A DNA stretch of 64,000 bases from Owenweeksia sp963758205 (GTDB lineage: Bacteria > Bacteroidota > Bacteroidia > Flavobacteriales > Schleiferiaceae). The notes under the pieces were generated by a model that was not told the DNA's origin, did not search any database, and saw nothing but the letters and a program-made list of their open reading frames with translations. This document shows, piece after piece, positions 1 through 8,067 of this stretch (within the stretch, counting starts at the first letter, position 1; every line of letters begins with the position of its first letter). A program made the position numbers and the translations under genes. The stretch covers positions 496,001-560,000 of the forward strand of contig CAVWUM010000006.1 in the NCBI GenBank assembly GCA_963758205.1. Reading direction: 5' to 3'.

Positions 1-1599
1 GAAATTGAAGACCAATTGACTGAAGATTTTTTGGTGCTGTACGGGGATGTAATGATGGAAATGGATTTGGATAAACTGATCCGCTTTCACCATGAAAAAG
101 GCAGCGAAGCCACGCTGGTGGTTCACCCTAACGACCATCCCTACGATAGTGACCTGGTAGAGCTGGACGATGAAAGCCGCGTGGTAAAAGTCTGGCCCAA
201 GCCACACCCTGAAGATTTCAGGTACCACAATATGGTAAATGCCGCGGCTTATGTTTTCTCCCCTTCGGTTTTTAAGTTTTTAGAAAAAGGCAAAAAGGCG
301 GATTTCGGAAAAGATATTTTTCCGAAGATCTACAACCAGGTACGGATGTTTGGTTACAACACACCCGAATACCTCAAAGATATGGGCACGCCTGATCGGC
401 TGGGGCAGGTGGAGCAAGACATCAAATCAGGAAAGGTGGAGCGCAGGAGCCTGGCGCAAAAGCAAAAAGCTATTTTCCTGGATCGGGATGGGGTGCTGAA
501 CTACGACACGGACCTTATCCATCGGCCGGAAGATTTAAAGCTGTACGATTACACAGCCGCAGCCGTAAAAAAAATCAATGCTTCGGATTACCTATCGGTG
601 GTAACGACCAACCAGAGTGTGGTGGCGCGCAACCTCACCACTATTGAAGGATTGGGCGAAATCCATAAAAAAATGGAAACGGAGCTCGGCAACGCTGGCG
701 CCAAGCTCGATGCCATTTACTACTGTCCGCACCACCCGCATAGCGGGTACCCGGGTGAAAACCCGAAATTTAAAATTGAGTGTGATTGCCGTAAGCCTAA
801 GCCCGGCATGATCAATAAAGCTACCAAAGCTTTCAACATCGACCCTAGGGAAAGCTACATGATTGGCGACTCTGAGCGCGACATGGGCGCTGGCCAGGCT
901 ACGGGCTGTACTACCATTGGCGTGATGACCGGCCATGGTTTAAAAAAGACCTCTCTCCTACCCGACTACTTCTTTGCTAACCTTAAAGAGGCGGTGGACT
1001 TTATTATTGATGAGCCTTACCGGGATTTGACTGAAACCGTGCTTCAAAAAGTTGCGGCAGCCGGAAAGAAACCATTTGTGATTTCGGTTGGGGGCAACAG
1101 CCGCAGCGGAAAATCGATTTTGGCTCAGTACCTGAAAAAGCAATTGGAAAGAAATGACCTGTCTGTTTTAAAAACCTCACTGGACGACTGGATCAGGCCT
1201 AAAGAAGAGCGCGAAGGCCGGGAAGAGGTTTTTTACAACTTCCAAACCGATAAACTCACTGAAGAACTTGGAGCTATCCTTAGCGGTAAAAAAGTAGAGC
1301 TCACTCCCTACCAGGCCCATCCCGAAAGGAAGAGTGACGAGAAGGTGTACCAGCTACAAACCGAGGAGGTTGTTATTATTGAAGGTGTAGTGGCCCTCGC
1401 TACTGAAGAACTCCGTTCACTGTCCGATCTTAAGATTTTCAAGAAAATAGAGGAAACTTTACTGAAAGAGCGGGTGTACCATTTTTATGATTGGAAAGGC
1501 TACACCAAAGAAGAAACCGATAGACTCTGGGCGCAACGGAAGCCGAATGAGTACGATGTGATTGCCGGGAATGAGGAGTTTGGGGATTTGGTGGTTTGA
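1..1599 (+). CDS. Heptose nucleotidyltransferase / HAD phosphatase / P-loop kinase-like fusion (5' end outside window)
   Basis: The reading frame is open from base 1, so the true start lies upstream. The visible part has three domains. The first (about codons 1-145) is the C-terminal part of a nucleotidyltransferase of the mannose/heptose-1-phosphate guanylyltransferase (HddC-like) type, with LYGDV near its visible start and a KDMGTPDRL end motif. The second is a HAD phosphatase of the histidinol-phosphatase/GmhB class, with FLDRDGVLN at about 475-500, CDCRKPKPGM and GDSERDMGAG. The third is a P-loop domain like uridine kinase, with Walker A GGNSRSGKS at about 1087-1113. It lies upstream of a heptose kinase and a phosphoheptose isomerase, so GmhB and HddC steps of GDP-D-glycero-alpha-D-manno-heptose synthesis are the likely roles. 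The role of the P-loop domain is unknown. The fusion is seen directly; the substrate is inferred. Confidence 0.85.
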   Translation, partial: EIEDQLTEDFLVLYGDVMMEMDLDKLIRFHHEKGSEATLVVHPNDHPYDSDLVELDDESRVVKVWPKPHPEDFRYHNMVNAAAYVFSPSVFKFLEKGKKADFGKDIFPKIYNQVRMFGYNTPEYLKDMGTPDRLGQVEQDIKSGKVERRSLAQKQKAIFLDRDGVLNYDTDLIHRPEDLKLYDYTAAAVKKINASDYLSVVTTNQSVVARNLTTIEGLGEIHKKMETELGNAGAKLDAIYYCPHHPHSGYPGENPKFKIECDCRKPKPGMINKATKAFNIDPRESYMIGDSERDMGAGQATGCTTIGVMTGHGLKKTSLLPDYFFANLKEAVDFIIDEPYRDLTETVLQKVAAAGKKPFVISVGGNSRSGKSILAQYLKKQLERNDLSVLKTSLDDWIRPKEEREGREEVFYNFQTDKLTEELGAILSGKKVELTPYQAHPERKSDEKVYQLQTEEVVIIEGVVALATEELRSLSDLKIFKKIEETLLKERVYHFYDWKGYTKEETDRLWAQRKPNEYDVIAGNEEFGDLVV

Positions 1600-1793
1600 G
1601 TTTTTATCTCACCGCAGAGGCGCTAAGAGGCGGAGTTCCGCTGAGCAGTACACCGCCTCTCTCCGAAATTTTGCAAACTCCGCGCTTCCGCGTTGAAGAA
1701 ATCGTGTCAACCTCCACAATTTCCCAAAAACCTTACTTTCTTTGCACAGACCCCGTTCTAAATACTAAGTACCAGCTACTAACTACTATTCCC
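1600..1793. repeat. Intergenic repeat-like words upstream of the heptose kinase
   Basis: This gap separates two genes of one pathway that might be expected to abut. It contains CCGCAGAGGCGCTAAGAGG at about 1611-1629 with a partly complementary CTCCGCGCTTCCGCG at about 1679-1693, and then a CTA-rich run (ACTAAGTACC, CTACTAACTACTA) at 1762-1789. Both word types resemble dispersed intergenic repeats of Bacteroidota genomes, which is recollection and not checked here. The stretch is open in the kinase frame, but the translation looks random, so it is not counted as coding. Confidence 0.4.
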
Positions 1794-2777
1794 ATGATCA
1801 TCACCAAAACGCCATTCAGGATAAGCTTTGTAGGCGGAGGCTCTGACCTGGAAGCCTTTTACAGCCAAAGCCCTGGCGCAGTGCTCAGCACCTCCATAGA
1901 TAAGTACATGTACATTTCCTCACACAAGTTTTTTGAGGAGGATAAGATCCGTACCAAGTACTCCCAAACCGAAACGGTGACCGGCACCAAGGAACTGAAA
2001 CACCCCATTCTGCGCACAGCATTGGAAAAATTTGGAATTAACGGTGGTATTGAGATCAGCTCCATCGCAGATATTCCCGGTGGTACGGGGATGGGTTCTT
2101 CGTCATCTTTTACAGTAGGACTTCTACACAACCTGCACGTGACCAAAAGCACCTTTGCCAGTAAAGAAATGCTGGCCAGCGAAGCCTGCGAAATTGAAAT
2201 CGACATACTGAAAGAGCCCATTGGTAAGCAAGACCAGTATGCGGCTGCCTATGGAGGGCTCAACGTTATTGAGTTTCACAAAAACGGGCAGGTGAGTGTA
2301 AACCCGCTTTATTTGGCGCAAGACACTTACCAGGCCTTGCAGAATAACCTTTGCCTGTACTACATCGGCAACCAAAGGAGCGCTTCCAGCATACTTTCGG
2401 AGCAGCGCAAGAATACCAGCCAGGCTGATAAATTTACCACCCTGCAAAACATGGTAAAGCTGGTGTATGAACTGCGCGATGTGTTGATGAAAGGCAACCT
2501 GGACGAGTTTGGCAAGCTGATGCACGAAAACTGGATGATGAAGCAAAAGCTGGCTTCGGGCATTAGCAACCCGCTGATAAACGAGCTTTACGATACCGCT
2601 CTAAAGAACGGGGCCATCGGTGGCAAACTGCTTGGTGCAGGAGGTGGCGGATTTATGTTATTTTACTGCCCCAAAGAAAAACAGCCAAAGCTGGATGGAG
2701 CCCTTAGTAAGGTGCGCAGATTCCGGTTTAAATTTGAGCAGGAAGGCTCCAAACTTATACACTACGGAAATGGATAG
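1794..2777 (+). CDS. hddA: GHMP-family D-glycero-alpha-D-manno-heptose-7-phosphate kinase
   Basis: 327 residues. It would phosphorylate D-glycero-D-manno-heptose 7-phosphate at C1 with ATP in the cytoplasm. It starts MIITKTPFRISFVGGGSD, the usual start of the HddA family, which is why I chose ATG at 1794 over the longer open frame from 1596. The GHMP ATP-binding motif PGGTGMGSSSSF lies near residues 96-107, and the C-terminal glycine motif GGKLLGAGGGGF near residue 280. It overlaps the downstream isomerase gene by 8 bases. The neighbouring phosphatase/nucleotidyltransferase fusion and isomerase supply the other pathway steps, supporting heptose rather than galactose or mevalonate as substrate. 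Confidence 0.88.
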   Translation: MIITKTPFRISFVGGGSDLEAFYSQSPGAVLSTSIDKYMYISSHKFFEEDKIRTKYSQTETVTGTKELKHPILRTALEKFGINGGIEISSIADIPGGTGMGSSSSFTVGLLHNLHVTKSTFASKEMLASEACEIEIDILKEPIGKQDQYAAAYGGLNVIEFHKNGQVSVNPLYLAQDTYQALQNNLCLYYIGNQRSASSILSEQRKNTSQADKFTTLQNMVKLVYELRDVLMKGNLDEFGKLMHENWMMKQKLASGISNPLINELYDTALKNGAIGGKLLGAGGGGFMLFYCPKEKQPKLDGALSKVRRFRFKFEQEGSKLIHYGNG

Positions 2778-3372
2778 AGCAAAAAATTACCTCGCGATGG
2801 TGAAGGACACCATTGATAAATTAGATCAATCGGCTATTCGCGCGGCAGCGGATGCTTTTTTGGATACTTACCACAAAGGCGGCAACATTTACACTTTTGG
2901 AAATGGCGGTAGCGGGGCCTCGGCCTCTCACGCAGCAGGCGACTTTTTAAAAGGCGCCAGCTATGGGCTGGATAAACGTTTTCGCATGATTTGCCTGAAT
3001 GATAACCTGGCCGCCATGATGGCCATTGCCAATGATATTGGCTACGAAGACATCTTTATCGAGCAGCTCAAAAACTTCATCGGGCCAAATGACCTGGTGA
3101 TTGGCATTAGCGGCAGTGGCAACTCCGAAAACGTGGTACGTGCCATCAGCTACGCCAAAGAGCAGGGCGTAAAAACCATGGCTATGACCGGCTTTAAAGG
3201 CGGGAAGATTGCTACCATGGCGGATATTTCTCTAAACGCCCCTGTAATGGATATGGAAGTGACCGAAGACATTCACATGATCATCTTTAACATTATTAAA
3301 AAAGAAATGATGGCTACCCTTATGGGCGATAACCCCAGCATGGGTAAGGTGTATGATGCAAGGACGCCTTAA
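2770..3372 (+). CDS. gmhA: Phosphoheptose isomerase (SIS domain)
   Basis: 200 residues. GmhA converts sedoheptulose 7-phosphate to D-glycero-D-manno-heptose 7-phosphate, the first committed heptose step. The single SIS domain is clear: FGNGGSGASASHAAGDF near residues 42-58, GISGSGNSENV near 115, and VTEDIHMIIFN near 170. The ATG at 2770 overlaps the end of the kinase gene by 8 bases, which implies coupled translation. The length matches GmhA (about 190-200). With hddA and the upstream fusion it completes a GDP-heptose route, presumably for surface glycan or S-layer/glycoprotein decoration. Confidence 0.93.
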   Translation: MDRAKNYLAMVKDTIDKLDQSAIRAAADAFLDTYHKGGNIYTFGNGGSGASASHAAGDFLKGASYGLDKRFRMICLNDNLAAMMAIANDIGYEDIFIEQLKNFIGPNDLVIGISGSGNSENVVRAISYAKEQGVKTMAMTGFKGGKIATMADISLNAPVMDMEVTEDIHMIIFNIIKKEMMATLMGDNPSMGKVYDARTP

Positions 3373-3664
3373 TACCCAATGGAGCAAACTGTTGCTAAAT
3401 ATTGCATCAGCTTTGATTTCACTTCTCCTGTTTCGGGAGGTAATCCGCTTTATAACCAGCGATTTTGTTGCATCAATAATTCCCCGTTGGAATTTTACAA
3501 CTCATTCGGATCGGGCCATTTTGAACATTAGAACAAGCCTTGCTGTCATGGCGGCTCTAACTCTCTTTGGGATTTTCAGAACCATTAAATGGTTGTTGAA
3601 TTTAGTTATTAAAAACCCGAAGATCCTTTATTATCTGGAGCCAGGATTACTGAAGAATTACTAG
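3353..3664 (+). CDS. Small hypothetical membrane protein
   Basis: 103 residues starting at ATG 3353 (ATG 3356 also possible), overlapping the last 20 bases of gmhA. Two hydrophobic segments are visible, near residues 10-28 (LLLNIASALISLLLF) and 60-90 (TSLAVMAALTLFGIF), separated by a polar stretch, with a basic tail. I do not recognise a family. The overlap with gmhA suggests cotranscription, but the base composition is more AT-rich than in the heptose genes, so it may be a later arrival. It is real only if the hydrophobic pattern is not chance. Confidence 0.45.
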   Translation: MMQGRLNTQWSKLLLNIASALISLLLFREVIRFITSDFVASIIPRWNFTTHSDRAILNIRTSLAVMAALTLFGIFRTIKWLLNLVIKNPKILYYLEPGLLKNY

Positions 3665-3760
3665 ATTTTTAGGATTAGCCCTACATTATTTAATTATTGA
3701 TTTATACATAGGATGAAGTTGATAAATTGACGATCCTATTATTAATCAAGCCAGCATCAC

Positions 3761-4342
3761 ATGAAAGGACTTCAATTTTTTATATCAATAATAGTTCTCT
3801 CGTTAAGCCTTAGTTGTAGATCGGATATTGATTCGCGTGAAATTGAAATTAAGGAAATTGATCATCTGAAAACAGCGGAATTGGTAAAGCGAATTATTGA
3901 AAATGAAAAAAAGCTTTATTTAACGCCAAGTTGTATTTCTGAAAAGCCGAGGGCAGTTCATATTAAAAATTTCGAAGATTTTGAACCAATCATTAATATA
4001 CATCTAGACATAAGAGATTCAATTCATCATAAAGTACAATTAGAGTCATTTAATAAATTTACTATTACTCCTGACTTGGCAGGTGACATGAAAATAATAA
4101 GTGAAACCGAGTTTGATGTGCTTAATAAAGATCAGGCAAGTTTTTTCGACACACTTAATTCAATATGCAAAAATGGATATCTCTCAATAAGCAAACCTGT
4201 TTTCAATGAGACCTTTGACCTTGCTTTTGTACAAACGGCTGTGAATTGTGGACCACTCTGCGGAGGTGGAGAGGTAATAATCTATGAGTTCAATAACGGA
4301 AATTGGTTTGTAAGGGATAAGCTTTCAGGATGGGTTTATTGA
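3761..4342 (+). CDS. Hypothetical lipoprotein
   Basis: 193 residues with a lipoprotein signal peptide (MKGLQFFISIIVLSLSLSC, Cys19), so it should be anchored in a membrane facing the periplasm. I recognise no domain. The mature part is acidic and ends with a cysteine/glycine motif CGPLCGGGE near residue 164 followed by a short aromatic end. The coding sequence is clearly more AT-rich than the heptose genes upstream, which hints at a different history. Bases 3665-3760 before it hold nothing I recognise. A terminator follows the palindrome downstream. Confidence 0.65.
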   Translation: MKGLQFFISIIVLSLSLSCRSDIDSREIEIKEIDHLKTAELVKRIIENEKKLYLTPSCISEKPRAVHIKNFEDFEPIINIHLDIRDSIHHKVQLESFNKFTITPDLAGDMKIISETEFDVLNKDQASFFDTLNSICKNGYLSISKPVFNETFDLAFVQTAVNCGPLCGGGEVIIYEFNNGNWFVRDKLSGWVY

Positions 4343-4364
4343 ATACGAATAAACAGCTCAGGAA

Positions 4365-4397
4365 AGCTTTTCCAAAGTTCCGAACTTTGGAAAAGCT
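4365..4397. repeat. 33-bp palindrome with perfect 16-bp arms
   Basis: AGCTTTTCCAAAGTTC at 4365-4380 is matched exactly by its reverse complement at 4382-4397, with one base (C4381) between. It lies just after the lipoprotein gene and before a separate terminator. The core CCAAAGTT/AACTTTGG resembles a REP-like intergenic element common in flavobacterial genomes (recollection). There is no T tract, so it is not a simple terminator. Confidence 0.7.
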
Positions 4398-4418
4398 CAC
4401 TAAGCTATAACCAACAAA

Positions 4419-4446
4419 AAAGCCGAAACCCTAAGGTTCCGGCTTT
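4419..4446. terminator. Bidirectional intrinsic terminator
   Basis: AAAGCCGAAACC, loop CTAA-type, then GGTTCCGGCTTT form a stem with one mismatch, flanked by an A run on the left and T residues on the right. It lies between the convergent lipoprotein gene (plus) and T9SS cargo gene (minus), and would end both transcripts. Confidence 0.7.
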
Positions 4447-4471
4447 ACTAATATTTTAGTTTATTGTTGCG

Positions 4472-5407
4472 CTAGTACTTGATAAACTTTCGTGTTCCTA
4501 AGGATTTGCCCTCGGCTGTGATATCGATTATATAAACACCATCCACAACATCCGTCAAATCCAACTTATAGCCACTTCCATGATTTCTCTGAAGCATATT
4601 AGCTTTTGAAACAACTTCCTTACCTGCCAAATCAAAAATGCGGACATCAACATTTGCAACATCAGCCGTATTGAAATCAATCATTAAAATGTTGTGGGTA
4701 GGATTAGGATAAATGGTAAACTGCTGTGCCGCCACCTCTGGCGTACTAAAGGTTTTATTCACCAAAAAGGCATCCTTACTGGTAAACATCATGCCTGCAT
4801 CGGTAAATATATTGGCAGCATATAACCCGTCAGGGGCATTGGCAGGTACCGTTACATCTGCCGTAAAGGTGGTAGAGTTTACTACCGTAATATTTCTTAT
4901 ATCAGAGATGATAAAATTTCCTTTAGTAAGCCATACGGTTTCAATAATCTGGGCCTGGGTTTTAAAACTTGCCCCTGCTACGGTAATGGTAACATTGGTG
5001 GTTTTACCCGGTTTGCTACCATTGGGAGACATTGCAATATTGGTGTTAGTTCCCTGCAGTACCAGAAAAGCCTGTGGCTGCGCAGTAATGGTTCCAGAGG
5101 TTACAAACATATCATACAAGCCAAGTGGAGCATTTCCTGGTACATGCAGGTCCGCTGCAATCATGTTTGGGTTTATCACAGATATATTGGTGAAAGCCGT
5201 TTGGGAGCCTTGCCCCATTACATAAGTACCTTGCTTTAGTAGAATACTACTACTGCCTTGTGAAGTAAAATTTGTGTTTTGACCGGAGATAACAACAGGT
5301 AATGATTGCCCCCTGTTACCCATGTTTGGTGTAATGCTCATTGACTGCCCAATAGCAAACTGTGCCGAGAGGATTGTAATGGCTGAAAAGAATAATTTTT
5401 TGATCAT
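4472..5407 (-). CDS. T9SS-secreted protein with type A sorting domain
   Basis: 311 residues. It has a signal peptide (MIKKLFFSAITILSAQFAIG), two IPT/TIG-like repeats around residues 22-115 and 120-220 (phrases such as VPGNAPLGLYD and VPANAPDGLYA recur), and a C-terminal sorting domain beginning FTIYPNPTHNILMI near residue 231 and ending GTRKFIKY. The YPNP start and the beta-strand pattern are those of the Por secretion (type A) tail. It should be carried across the outer membrane by T9SS and be surface-attached or released. Its function beyond that is unknown. Confidence 0.85.
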   Translation of the reverse strand: MIKKLFFSAITILSAQFAIGQSMSITPNMGNRGQSLPVVISGQNTNFTSQGSSSILLKQGTYVMGQGSQTAFTNISVINPNMIAADLHVPGNAPLGLYDMFVTSGTITAQPQAFLVLQGTNTNIAMSPNGSKPGKTTNVTITVAGASFKTQAQIIETVWLTKGNFIISDIRNITVVNSTTFTADVTVPANAPDGLYAANIFTDAGMMFTSKDAFLVNKTFSTPEVAAQQFTIYPNPTHNILMIDFNTADVANVDVRIFDLAGKEVVSKANMLQRNHGSGYKLDLTDVVDGVYIIDITAEGKSLGTRKFIKY

Positions 5408-5521
5408 AATTTTTAGGATTAGTTAGTACGAATATTTAATCGGTAGATGCGAAAGTGCGCATTTGGTTGCGTTATTCCTAATACGCTTGTGTTAAAGTTC
5501 TTACTTTAAGTGAATTGAGGA

Positions 5522-7543
5522 TTACTCCGTGAGGGACTCCAGAATTAATGCCGTCAAGGTTCTACGGTCTTCCAGGTGCTTTAAATGAATGTTCCAAAGT
5601 TCCTCCTCATTTAGTTTTAGAAGTTGCGGTTTATCTGTTTCCGTTTGCGCAGCATCAATCAGGTTATCTCTGGCAGTAGCCATTACTACCAGCATATACT
5701 GCTTATACCGTTCATCTCCGTTTCCCTCAAATGAAAATACTTTATGGTGACTTTTCAGGGTTTGATAAGCCTCCTCAACCTGGTTATTGTTAAAGTAGGC
5801 TGCCGCCAGATTTAAGGCACCCTCCACATATTTAGGTGAAATTTCCAATGCTTTTTGATAATAGTTAATAGCCGTGGGAAGATCTCCGGAAAGCTGGTAA
5901 ACACTGGCCAGGTTATTAACAACATGAATGTTGTGGGGGTGAATAGTATAGGCCTTCGCCAATTCAGTTTTGGCTCTTTCATAATCTTTAAGATTGATGA
6001 GCGCCAGGCCACTGTAAAAAGTGGTAGGCAGCGAGGTTGGATCCATGTTATAGAAGTGGTAATCGCCCACCTCTTCGGCCTCTGCCAGCATGGTTGTAAA
6101 CTGAGATGACACACGTGCCGAAGCCATTTTTGTGGTGCGGATTTCGCCCAAACTCCTTTGATAGCCTACATAAGCCGCGAATGCAGAAAAAATAAACATG
6201 ACGGCCATTAACAACTTCATCCCCCGCAAGGGCTTTACCTTACCCACCCGCTTTTGTTGAAAGTAGAAACTGAAAATAATGGCAAAACTGCTATACAACA
6301 GTACCTGATGTATTATCCGCTCTCGTGGAAAGCTGAAAAATGAAATTACACTATAGGCTAAAATGCCCGATAAAATAAGGCTTACTAAAAGTCGTACGGG
6401 CTGGGAATAAAAGCGCTGGTTTAAAATTCTGAAACCGCAGTACAGGGCAGAAAAGCCCATAAACAGATAGGCCAGCAAACCTATAATGCCCTGCTCAGCA
6501 AGTATCCATAAATAATCGTTGTGCGGGCGCTGAAACTGCACCATGCCTTGCCTTGAGCGCCAAATGTCTGAACCGTATTTAGGGAACCATATTTTCCAAT
6601 TGCCGGGCCCTACGCCCGCCAGCCCCTGGTCATTGATCATTCGGCCTGTAGCTTTCCACATAAAAAGGCGCTCATCAGCGGTAAAATCTTTTTCAGTGGG
6701 ATTTTCAAAATCTAGTCCCTTGCGAAGCTCGGCATTAGCAGCCTCCTCCGGCACTGCCGTATAAAACACAACAAAACTGCCCAGGGTAAATACCACTGTC
6801 GCAATAATCAAAGTTTTAAGCGGCAGCTTCAACTTTCGTACGGAAGTTGCCGATATCAACAAAATCACAACAAAAAAACCCAGGAAAGCCAATGCCGCCA
6901 GCCAACTGGTGCGCGACTGTAAAAGCCCGATCAAAACACCTGAAAACACTAAACCCGATAGCGCCAGCCACTTCCAGAACTTTTTAAAATACCATGCGCC
7001 AAATCCAACAAAAGGCAACGCCATTACAAGTGACGATGCGAGCAGGTTTCTATGCGCCATGTTGGATTTTATGAGGTATAGATCAGCTGCTTCTGCAGAT
7101 TGTGAAAGCACCTGAACCAGCTGAACCACGCCAAAACCTGAAATAACAATGGCTCCAACCAGAATACCTTTTAGCAGCAGATACAGCCTTTTTTCATCCC
7201 CCGAAAGGAAATGAATAATGGCCAGCATCAGGAAAAACAGCAGACCATCCTTCACCAGAAAATATACCGCCTCTACCCCATTGATAGCTCCGAATGCAGC
7301 TATAATTCCCGTAAGGAAAAAGAGGTAAAAAGGGAAGACCTGTTTAGATCGCAGGAAAGCAAGTGCCGGGGTTTCATTGCTTTTATCCGAAAATAAAAAC
7401 GGAGAAACAATCACCAGCACAATGGCCAGAAATGTAAACCTCGGCATCAAAACCGGATCCATGGTTTGGCCGGAGATAATGATAGGTAATAAAGCCAGGC
7501 CAGTGGCTATAAACTTAATTGCAGTGGTGCCTTTCCCTTTCAT
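5522..7543 (-). CDS. O-antigen ligase-like polytopic membrane protein with TPR tail
   Basis: 673 residues. The first ~440 residues have about ten to twelve hydrophobic segments and the Wzy/WaaL-type periplasmic loop, including a RPHNDYLWILAEQGIIGL motif near residue 339 with the conserved histidine. Residues ~510-620 hold tetratricopeptide repeats (ALEISPKYVEGALNLAAAY). The O-antigen ligase superfamily transfers undecaprenyl-linked glycan to lipid A core or to protein; the TPR tail often accompanies the protein O-glycan ligases. The heptose genes nearby suggest, but do not prove, a common glycan. It is convergent with nothing and probably transcribed alone. Confidence 0.8.
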   Translation of the reverse strand: MKGKGTTAIKFIATGLALLPIIISGQTMDPVLMPRFTFLAIVLVIVSPFLFSDKSNETPALAFLRSKQVFPFYLFFLTGIIAAFGAINGVEAVYFLVKDGLLFFLMLAIIHFLSGDEKRLYLLLKGILVGAIVISGFGVVQLVQVLSQSAEAADLYLIKSNMAHRNLLASSLVMALPFVGFGAWYFKKFWKWLALSGLVFSGVLIGLLQSRTSWLAALAFLGFFVVILLISATSVRKLKLPLKTLIIATVVFTLGSFVVFYTAVPEEAANAELRKGLDFENPTEKDFTADERLFMWKATGRMINDQGLAGVGPGNWKIWFPKYGSDIWRSRQGMVQFQRPHNDYLWILAEQGIIGLLAYLFMGFSALYCGFRILNQRFYSQPVRLLVSLILSGILAYSVISFFSFPRERIIHQVLLYSSFAIIFSFYFQQKRVGKVKPLRGMKLLMAVMFIFSAFAAYVGYQRSLGEIRTTKMASARVSSQFTTMLAEAEEVGDYHFYNMDPTSLPTTFYSGLALINLKDYERAKTELAKAYTIHPHNIHVVNNLASVYQLSGDLPTAINYYQKALEISPKYVEGALNLAAAYFNNNQVEEAYQTLKSHHKVFSFEGNGDERYKQYMLVVMATARDNLIDAAQTETDKPQLLKLNEEELWNIHLKHLEDRRTLTALILESLTE

Positions 7544-7643
7544 ACGGCCAATGTAGTGAGAACAGAAGTTTTGGAAAGCCCTTCCCCCTTATCTTAAATT
7601 TCATTCTGATAAAGTCCCTACATTCATCATCAAAAATCTAACT

Positions 7644-7985
7644 ATGGCTTACAATGAATTTCTTTCAGACAGAATTGCCACTCAGCTAAAGGCTAAAGGA
7701 ATACCATTTGAGGCAAAAAAAATGATGGGTGGCATTTGTTATATGGTAGATGATAAGATGTGCCTGGGTGTGATGAAAGATGAGCTGATGCTACGGCTTG
7801 ATCCCGAAAAGGATACTGAAAACCTTAAGTTGCCTGCCACACGCCAAATGGATTTTACAGGCAAAATAATGAAGGGCTATATTTTGGTAAACCCTGAGGG
7901 CACTGCGGTTGACCAAGTCCTGAGCCTATGGCTGGATAAGGCGCTCGAGTTTAATCCAAAGTCAAAAAGCTCTAAAAAAAAGTAA
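7644..7985 (+). CDS. TfoX N-terminal-domain protein
   Basis: 113 residues. It is a single TfoX/Sxy N-terminal domain: AKKMMGGICYMVDDKMCLGVMKDELMLR is the typical FGG-type core near residues 25-50 and MKGYILV lies near residue 80, with a lysine/serine tail. It lacks the C-terminal helical TfoX domain that gamma-proteobacterial competence regulators have. In Bacteroidota these stand-alone domains are uncharacterised, so a competence role should not be assumed. Confidence 0.75.
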   Translation: MAYNEFLSDRIATQLKAKGIPFEAKKMMGGICYMVDDKMCLGVMKDELMLRLDPEKDTENLKLPATRQMDFTGKIMKGYILVNPEGTAVDQVLSLWLDKALEFNPKSKSSKKK

Positions 7986-8002
7986 TTGAAATGATTAAGT
8001 AT

Positions 8003-8067
8003 AATGACGAAGTACGAAATTCATGTCGTGGAACTTTTCGTACTTCCTACTTCGTCTTTCGTACTTT
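8003..8067. repeat. Inverted/direct repeat of the word GAAGTACGAA
   Basis: GACGAAGTACGAA at about 8003-8015 is answered by TTCGTACTTCC and then TACTTCGTC and TTTCGTACTTT at about 8036-8067. The element lies between two convergent genes and could act as a hairpin. Its right part runs into the last codons and the stop codon (8047) of the minus-strand binding-protein gene. Similar CGAAGTACGAAG words are dispersed in Bacteroidota intergenic DNA (recollection). Confidence 0.55.

Noticed and set aside
1596..1793. Extension of the heptose kinase frame upstream to 1596
   Set aside because: The extra residues have no family similarity; MIITKTPFRISFVGGGSD at 1794 is the family start, and the region contains repeat-like words.
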